Below are positions 9,126 to 17,511 of a stretch of 39,135 bases of DNA, piece by piece; the first letter of the stretch is position 1, and each line of letters opens with the position of its first letter. The position numbers were made by a program, and so were the translations under genes. Below the pieces are notes generated by a model. That model did not search any database and had not been told where the DNA came from. It saw nothing but the letters and a program-made list of their open reading frames with translations. The DNA is from Falseniella ignava CCUG 37419 (GTDB lineage Bacteria; Bacillota; Bacilli; Lactobacillales; Aerococcaceae): contig NZ_JH932302.1 of assembly GCF_000301055.1 (NCBI RefSeq), positions 1-39,135 of the forward strand, given 5' to 3'.

Positions 9126-11920
9126 TATCTACCACCACTCCTTATATTTTGTCGCATCTGTGCATTGACAATCACCTCATCGAGTAAAGTTCCACCTAGA
9201 TAAACCGGAATAATCAAATCGCCTTGATTTTGGTTAGAAGTTGTTAGTTTATTAACTAATGATTCGATATCGCTATTAGCGCCTGATGTTGATGGTGAGA
9301 TTCTAGCATGACTTAGAGCTGGTACTTGAGGGGTTAGTATCATATCTTGGGCTACTCTTTCCATAGACCCCTTAACTAAATTACGAGACTTATCAATCCC
9401 TTTCGATAAACCTTCCATAAAGTCAGGCATCCATGATTCATAGTCCGTCAAAGGACCAATTTCTGGAACTGAGAAGTGAAGATAGGACCAAATGATTTCA
9501 GCAATATTTTTCACTGAATTGATAAGGTGACCAATTGCATTATTGATTCCATTTACAATCCCAATGATCAAATCCCATCCCCAAGTTCCTGCTTGAGAAA
9601 CTATATCTCTTATGAAATTCACTGCCCCCATAAATCCTTGGTAAATAATATCTTGTAAACTACTCATCGCATTCACACTATTATTTAAAATAGAGTTAAA
9701 TGCATCAACAACATAGGAAATCGCTGTCCCCAATACATTACCAATAAATGAAACAATATTATTCCAAGCACTTGATATAAACTGACCAATTCCATTCATG
9801 ACAGTGCTAATAGTAGAACTGATTCCCTGCCATATATTTTGAATTAGGTTAAACAAACTATTTAGAATATTGCGAGTCGTTTGAGTAATACTATTCCACG
9901 TATTTACAATAAATTGACCAATTCCATTTAATATTTGCACCGTCACTTGCTGGATAGATTGCCAGGTAGAAGTTAAGAACTTGATCAATCCATTCCATAT
10001 TGTTTGAGTTGTAGCAAGAATATTTTGCCAAGACGATTGAATGAATTGACCAAGATTTGAAAGGAAATCAGACATGAAATTAGAGAAATCATTCCATAAT
10101 GCTTTTCCACCTTCAAGAGTATTAGTCCAAAGCTGAGATAAAAAGTCACTTATCGCATTCCATGCAACAATCGTAGCTTCTTTTATCGTCTTCCAAATTG
10201 CTGTGACACCTTCCCGAAAAGCTTCAGAATTATTCCATAACAGAACAATCGCTGTGATAATGGCTCCAATAGCTAAAGGTATAGGACCAATTGCAGCAAT
10301 TACCGCACCAATCGCTGGCACTAGGCTTCCAGTTATAAATGACGCAATCCCACTAAACATTCCAATGAGTTTAGGCCCATATATCATAATGGAACCCAGT
10401 CCAGTCATCATCTGGCCTACAATGATCAGTAAGGGACCAATTGCTGCTACTAACACTAGAATTACTGCCACTACTCCTTTAATGGGTCCTGGTAAAGCAT
10501 TAATAGCATTCACAAAACCATTTAATCCACGAACGATGGCTCGGACTGCTGGCATCAAAATATCCCCAAAAGAAATAGCTAATTCTTCTAATGCAGACAT
10601 TAATTCTTCCAATTCTCCCTCAAGATTATCTTGCATTGTTTTCGCCATCGACTCAGCGGCACCATCAGCATTGATGATCGAATTCGTCAACTTATCTACA
10701 TCCGCAGGCGCCGCATTCATAATCGCAAGAAAACCAGACATCGCTTGCTTACCTACCAATAATTCAGCATTAGCAACTTGCTCAGCTTCGGTCATATCAG
10801 AAAATGCAACTCGTAAATCTGTCATAATTTCAGTAAGGCCACGCATACTACCATCCATATTGGTGGTTTGTACCATCACCTCTCCAAAGGATGAACTTGT
10901 TAATACCAAGTCACCTTGAAGTTCAGTCATAATGGTTCGAAGCGAGGTCCCTGCTTGAGAAGACTTGATCCCTGCGTTAGCCATCAATCCGATAGCCAAA
11001 GCAGTATCCTCAATGGTATATCCAAGTGCTCCTGCAATCGGAGCCGCATATTTAAATGTCTCCCCCATCATGGAAACATTGGTGTTGGCATTTGAAGATG
11101 CAGCTGCAAGTACGTCTGCAAAACGAGCAGAGTCAGATGCTTGTAAACCAAAAGCAGTCAAGGCATCGGTAATAATATCTGAGGTTGAAGCTAAATCTTC
11201 TCCCGAAGCAGCGGCTAAGTTCATGACCCCATCAATACCACTAATCATGTCTGACGTTTTCCAACCTGCCATAGCCATATAATTCATCGCTTCAGCTGCA
11301 TCCGTTGCAGAAAACTTCGTCTTAGCACCCATTTCACGCGCTTTATCTCGGAGTTGATCAAATTCCTCACCAGTTGCACCTGAAATAGCCAACACTTTAC
11401 TCATCGCAGAGTCAAAGTCAGAAGATGTCTTCACTGCAGCTATTCCCATTCCTGTTATAGCCGCAGTCACTGGCATCATTTTCTGACCAGCTGATTTCAT
11501 TTTTTCTCCGGTAGCTTGAATTTTTTCTCCAGCAATTGATATATTTGCCAAAGTGTTATTTGAACTATGTGCTTGTTTCTCTAAAGACTTTAATGCTTCT
11601 TCTGTTTCAATAATTTCACGTTGGAGTGCATCATATTGCTCTTGAGAGATGGTTCCTTGAGCTAGTGCCTGATTAGCACTTTGCTGAGCTTCTTTGAGAG
11701 TAGATAGTTTATTCTTTGTTTCATCGACCGCTTGTCCTAGTAATTTATGTTTTTGGACAAGTAATTCAGTATTTCCTGGGTCCAACTTCAAAAGTTTGTT
11801 AACATCCCTTAGTTGAGACTCTGTATTTTTAATTTGTTTGTTAACATCTTTTAAGGCATCTTGGAGTTTGGTTGTATCCCCACCAATCTCAACAGTAATA
11901 CCTTTAATTCGTTTAGACAT
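9125..11920 (-). CDS. Phage tail tape-measure protein (TP901 type)
   Basis: A 931-aa protein that should set tail length and be ejected with DNA. The N-terminal coiled coil (about 10-120) has the common 'KLLKLDPGNTELLVQKH' pattern. The TP901 core follows (about 140-420), with FDSAMSKVLAISG, the MNYMAMAGWKTSDM region and 'AGIKSSQAGTSLRTIM'. A strongly hydrophobic segment lies at about 480-570. Residues about 590-800 hold loose Trp-containing repeats of the type 'W..I......ilNgIgqFI'. The long length, coiled coil and hydrophobic core are typical. GGGAGGTGGTTGT precedes the ATG. Confidence 0.95.
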   Translation of the reverse strand: MSKRIKGITVEIGGDTTKLQDALKDVNKQIKNTESQLRDVNKLLKLDPGNTELLVQKHKLLGQAVDETKNKLSTLKEAQQSANQALAQGTISQEQYDALQREIIETEEALKSLEKQAHSSNNTLANISIAGEKIQATGEKMKSAGQKMMPVTAAITGMGIAAVKTSSDFDSAMSKVLAISGATGEEFDQLRDKAREMGAKTKFSATDAAEAMNYMAMAGWKTSDMISGIDGVMNLAAASGEDLASTSDIITDALTAFGLQASDSARFADVLAAASSNANTNVSMMGETFKYAAPIAGALGYTIEDTALAIGLMANAGIKSSQAGTSLRTIMTELQGDLVLTSSSFGEVMVQTTNMDGSMRGLTEIMTDLRVAFSDMTEAEQVANAELLVGKQAMSGFLAIMNAAPADVDKLTNSIINADGAAESMAKTMQDNLEGELEELMSALEELAISFGDILMPAVRAIVRGLNGFVNAINALPGPIKGVVAVILVLVAAIGPLLIIVGQMMTGLGSIMIYGPKLIGMFSGIASFITGSLVPAIGAVIAAIGPIPLAIGAIITAIVLLWNNSEAFREGVTAIWKTIKEATIVAWNAISDFLSQLWTNTLEGGKALWNDFSNFMSDFLSNLGQFIQSSWQNILATTQTIWNGLIKFLTSTWQSIQQVTVQILNGIGQFIVNTWNSITQTTRNILNSLFNLIQNIWQGISSTISTVMNGIGQFISSAWNNIVSFIGNVLGTAISYVVDAFNSILNNSVNAMSSLQDIIYQGFMGAVNFIRDIVSQAGTWGWDLIIGIVNGINNAIGHLINSVKNIAEIIWSYLHFSVPEIGPLTDYESWMPDFMEGLSKGIDKSRNLVKGSMERVAQDMILTPQVPALSHARISPSTSGANSDIESLVNKLTTSNQNQGDLIIPVYLGGTLLDEVIVNAQMRQNIRSGGR

Positions 11921-11932
11921 ACAACCACCTCC

Positions 11933-12097
11933 CTAAAATCGATCAAAATCATCTTGAGTGGCTACTTGTTGATATGAAAACTCATCATTGCTATTCTCAA
12001 TAAACAAATCATTCACCAAGCCAATCGACAACATCTCTAAGTCAGCCATTGAGAGACCGAGTTGCACTGCTCTTAAGATAAAGAGCGGGGTACTCAT
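11933..12097 (-). CDS. Second tail-assembly chaperone gene (T-like), short
   Basis: A 54-aa protein (MSTPLFILRAVQLGL, SMADLEMLSIGLVNDLF, IENSND). It resembles the downstream half of siphovirus tail-assembly chaperone pairs, which in many phages is made by ribosomal frameshifting from the G-type gene. Here it has its own ATG, which overlaps the stop of the upstream chaperone (AAATGA) with GAAAGGG just before it. It is also in the -1 frame relative to that gene, but no canonical X-XXY-YYZ slippery heptamer is visible at the junction. Stop-start coupling is therefore the simpler reading. It lies directly before the tape-measure gene, as expected. Confidence 0.75.
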   Translation of the reverse strand: MSTPLFILRAVQLGLSMADLEMLSIGLVNDLFIENSNDEFSYQQVATQDDFDRF

Positions 12098-12471
12098 TTC
12101 CCTTTCGGTGGCTTGTACTTTTTTCGCTGTTGTGCTTCACTTTGTACATTCAATCCCCATAGCTCGATTAACTGCGGTAATACTTGATAAATGGAAAAGG
12201 TATTAAATTGTTCTAGCCACTCAGACGTATCTTCACAGATTTTAGGATCTGCATGCTTGGCCATCACAAAAGCAATATTTTCAAAAATTTCTAAAGAGTC
12301 GATGTCCAACTTAGATTGTTCTTCATCATTTTCTTTAACACCTTTCTCTAATTGAGATAAATCCTTGAATATATCACGCCCATACTTTAATCGATAAATT
12401 CTTGGAATCGCAGCCGATGCTTTAAACGCAACCTCTTTTCCATCTATTTCAATTATTCGTTTGATCGCCAT
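12094..12471 (-). CDS. Tail assembly chaperone (G-like)
   Basis: A 125-aa protein between the major tail protein and the tape-measure gene, the usual place of the siphovirus tail chaperone. The sequence (IIEIDGKEVAFKASAAIPR, then YRLKYGRDIFKDLSQLE, then 'ENIAFVMAKHADP') fits the G-like chaperones that coat the tape measure during tail assembly. The C-terminus is basic (QRKKYKPPKGK). It should act in the cytoplasm with the 54-aa T-like product made by the overlapping next gene. The ribosome site is weak, so it may be coupled to the major tail gene 2 bases upstream. Confidence 0.85.
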   Translation of the reverse strand: MAIKRIIEIDGKEVAFKASAAIPRIYRLKYGRDIFKDLSQLEKGVKENDEEQSKLDIDSLEIFENIAFVMAKHADPKICEDTSEWLEQFNTFSIYQVLPQLIELWGLNVQSEAQQRKKYKPPKGK

Positions 12472-12473
12472 AA

Positions 12474-13064
12474 TTAAACACCGGTCCCTTCAGGTGGTGT
12501 AACTACAGTTGACTCAACCGGTAAATATACATTCTTGTACCAAGTATCATAAGTTTCTTGAGTCGTTTCATTACCCGTTCTAGCTTTCACAAATCCATTC
12601 GCTAACGGTCGTGCTGAAATAGTCAATGTTTCTGGTTGAACTTCACGAGATTCCTCATTAGTTTTACCTTCAATCCCTGGTCTAGCTGCTGAACAGTTAT
12701 ACATAACATGACGAATTTTATGCTTATCTCCATCGAATTCGAATAGTAAAGCAAAGTTAGCAGTTTCTGAATTAGCATTTTCTACTAAGACTTGATTTGC
12801 ATCGACACTTTCTTTCAAAACATCGATACGAAATGATTCTGGAATTAAAGCCACTTCAAAATCGCCATCGTATCCCATATTGTTAGAGATGGTATAATAC
12901 TCAATCCCATCTGCATAAAAAGATTCTGGTTCACCATTTGGATTTAATGAAATAGATACTGCCCCAGGCATCGGAACAGGAATGCCAAAATTATAGCCTT
13001 CATCTGTTTTAGTAATGAGCGAATAATGCACATTACAAACGTTAAATTTTACTTTATTTTTCAT
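12474..13064 (-). CDS. Major tail protein (phi13 family)
   Basis: A 196-aa tail-tube protein. The start (KFNVCNVHYSLI) and the 'IEYYTISNNMGYDGDFEVALIPESF' region (split by variable residues) match the phi13-type major tail proteins of Bacillota siphophages. The length of about 195 aa is typical. The last 20 residues are rich in Thr, Val and Pro, a variable tail. Neighbours fit: the tail terminator-like gene is upstream and the chaperone downstream. It should polymerise into the tube that encloses the tape measure. Confidence 0.93.
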   Translation of the reverse strand: MKNKVKFNVCNVHYSLITKTDEGYNFGIPVPMPGAVSISLNPNGEPESFYADGIEYYTISNNMGYDGDFEVALIPESFRIDVLKESVDANQVLVENANSETANFALLFEFDGDKHKIRHVMYNCSAARPGIEGKTNEESREVQPETLTISARPLANGFVKARTGNETTQETYDTWYKNVYLPVESTVVTPPEGTGV

Positions 13065-13383
13065 AATCTACCTCCAAAGTAAATTGATATAAGACTTCAT
13101 AAAGCTTCTCGGACTCTATGTAAACCTCAGACTTGTTATAAAAAATGCCATAACGATCCAGAACATCTTCGACAGTTTGTTCTAGCGTTACGGCTTTTTT
13201 ATCGGTATATAATTCAATGTTGACTTGATTCTTTTTCAAGTAGACCCTTCCATCTGCAGAGAAATTATCTGACCCAGTATAGAGATAGCAGATAAAGGGC
13301 GGATTAGGTGCATTCCCTTCCCCAAAATGATCATAAGCATAAGGTAAGTTTATCTCTTTTAGCATATTCACAACTTTTTTCAT
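13054..13383 (-). CDS. Putative tail terminator / neck protein
   Basis: A 109-aa protein between the HK97 gp10-like gene and the major tail protein, where siphophages encode the tail terminator. The sequence has alternating strands and a helix (VTLEQTVEDVLDRYGI) and ends in 'LYQFTLEVDYEK', a pattern common in these small neck proteins. It overlaps the major tail gene by 11 bases. No more precise family could be named, so the role is inferred from synteny. Confidence 0.75.
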   Translation of the reverse strand: MKKVVNMLKEINLPYAYDHFGEGNAPNPPFICYLYTGSDNFSADGRVYLKKNQVNIELYTDKKAVTLEQTVEDVLDRYGIFYNKSEVYIESEKLYEVLYQFTLEVDYEK

Positions 13384-13387
13384 TCAC

Positions 13388-13765
13388 TCACCCTTTCAGA
13401 GCTTTTTCAATATTTTCTTGAAGTTGCTTAACTCCCAATTCCTCAGCTGGAAGAATATGCGGGATGGCTTTAGTTCTACCTCCACCTCTTTTAGCATGTC
13501 CATGTTCTAATAAATGTGCAAGCTGATATCGGTTCTTTGAGTGAACAACTAAGGATAATTGTGTTGCTGTTTCTCGCTCAGTTTTGACAGACCATGATTT
13601 TTGATAATCACCAGACTTTTTGGGTGCATTGGCTTTTATTTCTTTACGTACGGTCTGTCCTGACTTTTTAACTGCATCTTTCATCGAATCCGTCGCTAAG
13701 TCCGCATACTCTGTTAGACCTTTCATAATTTCATCTGCGAGTTGATCAATTTTTACTCTACTCAT
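13388..13765 (-). CDS. HK97 gp10-like head-tail completion protein
   Basis: A 125-aa protein of the HK97 gp10 family of head-tail completion proteins. Visible marks are the helical start, 'VRKEIKANAPKKSGDYQKSW' (the typical 'aP+ktG.l..S' segment, here split by variable residues) and the later 'YQLAHLLEHGHAKRGGG' stretch. The stop is 5 bases from the next gene, and the start overlaps the stop of the head-closure gene by 4 bases. It probably helps join or finish the neck during assembly. Confidence 0.92.
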   Translation of the reverse strand: MSRVKIDQLADEIMKGLTEYADLATDSMKDAVKKSGQTVRKEIKANAPKKSGDYQKSWSVKTERETATQLSLVVHSKNRYQLAHLLEHGHAKRGGGRTKAIPHILPAEELGVKQLQENIEKALKG

Positions 13766-14100
13766 CGTTCTGCCTTCTTTGCATAAAGTTTCAATGTCTT
13801 ATTCTGATAATTCATAAAATCAACTCGCTTAATATCATAGAGTTCGTCCTCAAATAAGATCCGACAATCCGTTGTAGCAATATCTTTCAGTTTTGGTGCA
13901 TAACGAACGGTGAAGATTAAATCACTGCGGTCCACTACCATCCCTGCGACAGTAACCTCCCCACCTGATTGTCCCCTTGAATCCACCCGCGCATAACAAC
14001 AATAATAATCTTCCCACTGGTTTTCCCAGTTACCAATCTCATCTTGAATGGAGACGGATTTTTGGATTGTCAGTCTCACATTTAACTTTGAGATTTCCAT
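13762..14100 (-). CDS. Phage head closure (head-tail adaptor) protein
   Basis: A 112-aa protein of the phage head-tail joining family (SPP1 gp16-like). Features are 'LNVRLTIQKSVSIQDEIGN', a Trp-rich loop (WENQWEDYY), 'CYARVDSRGQSGGE' and the C-terminal 'DELYDIKRVDFMNYQNKTL' region (split by variable residues), all common to this family. It should close the portal channel after packaging. It shares a 1-base junction with the connector gene upstream and overlaps the gp10-like gene by 4 bases, indicating a tightly coupled neck gene block. Confidence 0.9.
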   Translation of the reverse strand: MEISKLNVRLTIQKSVSIQDEIGNWENQWEDYYCCYARVDSRGQSGGEVTVAGMVVDRSDLIFTVRYAPKLKDIATTDCRILFEDELYDIKRVDFMNYQNKTLKLYAKKAER

Positions 14101-14372
14101 CAGAATCCCTCCTGACGTACTCCAAATAAAAGTGCCCGCAAAGTTAGTATCAACTCATGGTAGTCGGCTTCTTCACGGTGTTCATAAAAATAGGCGATGA
14201 CATATAATATAGCTAAGCGGGCATGGGGATTCGTTTCCAATTTCTCAACGGAATCACTGCGAATCACATCTAAGCAGAGAGCCAAGGCCGAGTCAATTAA
14301 ACTCTGAATTAATTGATCTTCATGATCATCATCCACTCTTAAATACACTTTAACCTCATTCAGAGACAGCAT
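14100..14372 (-). CDS. Head-tail connector protein (gp6-like)
   Basis: A 90-aa helical protein with the family pattern 'VKVYLRVDDDHEDQLIQSLI' followed by helices ending 'ILYVIAYFYEHREEA'. This matches the HK97 gp6 / phage_connect_1 connectors that dock to the portal. Its ATG touches the major capsid stop by one base, and the following head-closure gene begins at its stop. Length is typical of the family. Confidence 0.92.
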   Translation of the reverse strand: MLSLNEVKVYLRVDDDHEDQLIQSLIDSALALCLDVIRSDSVEKLETNPHARLAILYVIAYFYEHREEADYHELILTLRALLFGVRQEGF

Positions 14373-15574
14373 TAGCCTGCCCCACCAATGGATAAGATTT
14401 GAACCGCTTCAGGTAAGACCAGCTTTCCATCCACACGTTCTTTCGCAACAAACCCAACCATACCATTACCCGCAAATAACTCTTTTAACTCTTGGAATGA
14501 ACGAATACCTCGGTCTCCAATGTTATAGTAAGAGAAATCACCAAACGCAATGGCAGGTTTTCCTTTTTCTACTTCAGGAGCAAAAGCAGACGTATAGACC
14601 GGATAACCCAAGAGACGATCTGGTTCACCTTGTTGGTAAGATGGTTGCCAGATATAAGCACCATTGTTATCTTTCAATTTGCGCAATACCGCTAAAGTAG
14701 AGTCATTTAGGATAAAAACTGCATTTTTACGATATGGACGTTTTAAGGCATAAACTAAACTTAGAATATCATCTGAAGTGATCTTTTCATTAGTCGTCGT
14801 AACTGCAACTTCTCCTCCACCTGTCGGGGCAAAAATCCCTAATGGTTTATTAACCCCATCACCATTTAAGAAAGATTGTTCTTCAGCATTAGCTAATGCT
14901 TTGGAGAATGAATCCATCAAATAATTTTCTAAATTAAACGCATTGTCATACAGCAATTCCTCAGTAACTTTGATAGCTACATGTAGCTTATGTGCATCTA
15001 AAACCACTTGATCAAAGGTTGCATCACCAAAAGTTAATGCTTCTCCTTCTTCAATCCAAGCAGCTGCAGGTTTCGTTCCAGCGATATTAATCTTATGCTC
15101 ACCAGAAGTTTGGATTACAGTACCTAACTTACGAAGAATATTTTCTTGTTCTAAGCCTTGAATCAAGCGTTCATCGTATTCTTCTGGTACTAAATACCCA
15201 CCTTGAGTATCAATCCCTTCTTGAAGTACATTTGAAATATTACGGAAGTTTGAACGGAAAGCTTTCAGCATCGCTTGTTTATATTCATCACGTGCACGAC
15301 CTGTCTTTTCCGGTTCATTTGAATTACCAGGCATTGACGTGAGTGGTTTTGAAGTCGGTTGTGCTAAAGTTTGATCCATTTGTTTTTCACGCTCCATTCG
15401 CTTAATTTCACGAGTATAATTTTCAATTTCTGCTTCCATCTGCGCATAGACTTGGTGGTCTTCTTCAGACATTAAGCCCTTCTCATCACGATGGTTTTCG
15501 ACAAATTCCTTAGCTTTATTCCAAGCCTCACTACGTTTCTCAATTAACTGTTGCATCATTTGTTTTACCCCCAT
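14372..15574 (-). CDS. Major capsid protein (HK97 fold)
   Basis: A 400-aa HK97-type major capsid protein. The N-terminal region of about 100 residues is charged and coiled-coil forming (the delta/scaffold domain expected to be removed by the neighbouring ClpP-like protease). The mature part begins near residue 110-120 with 'QGGYLVPEEYDERLIQGLE' and continues through 'AAWIEEGEALTFGDATFDQV' and 'LNGDGVNKPLGIF', all common in this family. A Gly-rich C-terminus ends it. The start overlaps the protease gene by 10 bases. The cleavage site is not certain from sequence alone. Confidence 0.97.
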   Translation of the reverse strand: MGVKQMMQQLIEKRSEAWNKAKEFVENHRDEKGLMSEEDHQVYAQMEAEIENYTREIKRMEREKQMDQTLAQPTSKPLTSMPGNSNEPEKTGRARDEYKQAMLKAFRSNFRNISNVLQEGIDTQGGYLVPEEYDERLIQGLEQENILRKLGTVIQTSGEHKINIAGTKPAAAWIEEGEALTFGDATFDQVVLDAHKLHVAIKVTEELLYDNAFNLENYLMDSFSKALANAEEQSFLNGDGVNKPLGIFAPTGGGEVAVTTTNEKITSDDILSLVYALKRPYRKNAVFILNDSTLAVLRKLKDNNGAYIWQPSYQQGEPDRLLGYPVYTSAFAPEVEKGKPAIAFGDFSYYNIGDRGIRSFQELKELFAGNGMVGFVAKERVDGKLVLPEAVQILSIGGAG

Positions 15575-16266
15575 TGATTTTTCATTAACTCTAATCGACT
15601 CACTAATTCATTGGCAGAAACTGAACGACTCTCTTTTACTTTAGTTAGAAGTGAATTCGTAACTGCCTTTCTTGAAAATAACATCTTAGGCTGAGTTTCT
15701 TCAAATTCTAATCTTGGTGAAGCTGTCAGAACCGAATCACAAAAACCTAACTCCATAGCTTTTCCAACATCCATCCAAGTCTCCGCATCCATCAATTCAG
15801 ACAAGCGTTGTCTTGATAAACCTGTCTTTTTCTCATAAGCATTAATAATTGATTCTTTAAAGGAAGCTAACATCTCCTTAGCTTTCTCCATCTCAACATG
15901 GTCCCCTATCGCAACCGTCATGGGGTTATGAATCATCATCATAGATACTGGACTCATATAAATCGTATCCCCAGCCATCGCAATTACTGAAGCGGCTGAT
16001 GCAGCAATTCCATCAATCTTTACAGTTACATGATCTGGGTACTCCAATAACATGTTATAAATTTGAGCTCCTGCAATTACATCCCCTCCAGGCGAGTTGA
16101 TCCAAACTACAATATCCCGATCACTTGCGAACAATTCTTCGCGAAACATTTCAGGTGTCACATCATCCTCAAACCAAGATTCCTCAGCAATTGTCCCGTT
16201 TAAATATAGGATTCTTTCTTCTAAGTCTTCCGGTTCTTTAAAGTTCCAAAACTTCTTATTCTTCAC
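15565..16266 (-). CDS. ClpP-like prohead maturation protease
   Basis: A 233-aa serine protease of the ClpP/S14 class that should mature the prohead by cutting the capsid delta domain. Motifs: 'VWINSPGGDVIAGAQIYNML' near 54-73, nucleophile Ser90 in GIAASAAS, His113 in MMIHNP, and a probable catalytic Asp in the LMDAETWMD segment near 160. The order portal, protease, capsid is the usual one. It overlaps both neighbours by about 10 bases. The C-terminal 50 residues are charged and may interact with capsid. Confidence 0.95.
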   Translation of the reverse strand: MKNKKFWNFKEPEDLEERILYLNGTIAEESWFEDDVTPEMFREELFASDRDIVVWINSPGGDVIAGAQIYNMLLEYPDHVTVKIDGIAASAASVIAMAGDTIYMSPVSMMMIHNPMTVAIGDHVEMEKAKEMLASFKESIINAYEKKTGLSRQRLSELMDAETWMDVGKAMELGFCDSVLTASPRLEFEETQPKMLFSRKAVTNSLLTKVKESRSVSANELVSRLELMKNQWG

Positions 16267-17497
16267 TCTTTAAGTCACGCTCCTTACTTTGATAAAACGA
16301 TCCCGCCTTATCTAAAGGCAACATATTCCCATTCACCAGGTATAAGTCCCCTCCATCCTCTTTAGAGATAAGATCTAAATTCTCTAAGGTACGAATATCG
16401 TTTGCCGACATCCAACCGTTTTGACGGGCCGTGGCATAACCATTCATTCGACTTTCATAATCACCTCGTAGTAAACCATCCACATTGAACTTGATAAAAT
16501 ACTTCTTCTTATCCTTATTAGGAATTAAAGAACGGTTCAATGCTTGTTCCCATCTTAAAACCCAAGGATCTAAGGTATACTTCACAAATTCTAAGGACTG
16601 TTGTTCTATATTAGAAAAGCTCGATTTCTCCAAGTCACCAACCATGTGTGGTGGCACTCGGAAAATTCGAGCAATCTCGTTAATTTGAAATTTTCTTGTT
16701 TCTAAAAACTGTGCTTGTTCCGGAGATATTGAAATCGGAGTGTACTTCATTCCTTCCTCTAACACAGCAATCTTGTTAGAGTTACTTGAACCTCCAAAGG
16801 ACTGTGACCATGAATTACGAACTCTTTCTGGATCTTTGATGATGCCTGGATGTTCTAAGACCCCTCCAGGTTGAGCACCATTAGCAAAAAACTTAGCCCC
16901 ATATTCCTCGGTGGCCATCGCCATCCCAATCGCATTTTTAGCCATCGCTATTGGAGAATAACCAATTAAACCATCAAATCCTAATCCTGGAATATGTAAG
17001 ACATCAAAAGAGAATAACTGAACTTTTCCATCCTCATGGAAATATTCGTAAATAATCTCTTTGGTTTCTTTGTCTCTAGCCACTCGCATCTTATTTGGCA
17101 TCAAAGGATAAATCGAAATGACTTCTCCTTTTCCATTCCGGATAATTTGAGCATAGGCATTCCCCCATAAAAGTAAGTGGGTCATCAAAGTTTCCCTCAA
17201 AATAAAGGAGGTCATTTCAGAATTAGGCTCATCGTGTAGAATGAAGTAAAGTGGATGGTTCTTGGCCTTTTCCTTATTTCCATTCTCATTCGTCAAATAT
17301 AAATGTAGCGGAAGTCCTGCAACTGATTCCGCCAAAATTCTCACACAAGCGTAGACTGCTGTCATTTGCATAGCTGATCGTTCATTAACATTTTTCCCAG
17401 CAGAACTATTTCCAAAATAGAAACGGTTATTAGGAATTGTACTATTCTCAACCGGACTTCTAATTAATTTAGACCACAACTGTCTTAATGGATTCAT
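16256..17497 (-). CDS. Portal protein (HK97 family)
   Basis: A 413-aa phage portal protein forming the DNA entry vertex. Family marks include 'AVYACVRILAESVAGLPLHLY' (split), the segment 'LLWGNAYAQIIRNGKGE', 'VLHIPGLGFDGLIGYSPI' and 'RIFRVPPHMVGDLEKSSFSN', a hallmark of HK97-type portals. Length is typical. It lies 14 bases downstream of the large terminase gene, with GAGGAGGTGACCT before the ATG. It should work with TerL in packaging. Confidence 0.97.
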   Translation of the reverse strand: MNPLRQLWSKLIRSPVENSTIPNNRFYFGNSSAGKNVNERSAMQMTAVYACVRILAESVAGLPLHLYLTNENGNKEKAKNHPLYFILHDEPNSEMTSFILRETLMTHLLLWGNAYAQIIRNGKGEVISIYPLMPNKMRVARDKETKEIIYEYFHEDGKVQLFSFDVLHIPGLGFDGLIGYSPIAMAKNAIGMAMATEEYGAKFFANGAQPGGVLEHPGIIKDPERVRNSWSQSFGGSSNSNKIAVLEEGMKYTPISISPEQAQFLETRKFQINEIARIFRVPPHMVGDLEKSSFSNIEQQSLEFVKYTLDPWVLRWEQALNRSLIPNKDKKKYFIKFNVDGLLRGDYESRMNGYATARQNGWMSANDIRTLENLDLISKEDGGDLYLVNGNMLPLDKAGSFYQSKERDLKSEE

Positions 17498-17511
17498 AGG
17501 TCACCTCCTCA

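Noticed and set aside
10203-11282. Two long plus-strand frames within the tape-measure gene
   Set aside because: Shadows of the Ala/Ile-rich tape-measure coding sequence; no start signals and no plus-strand context.
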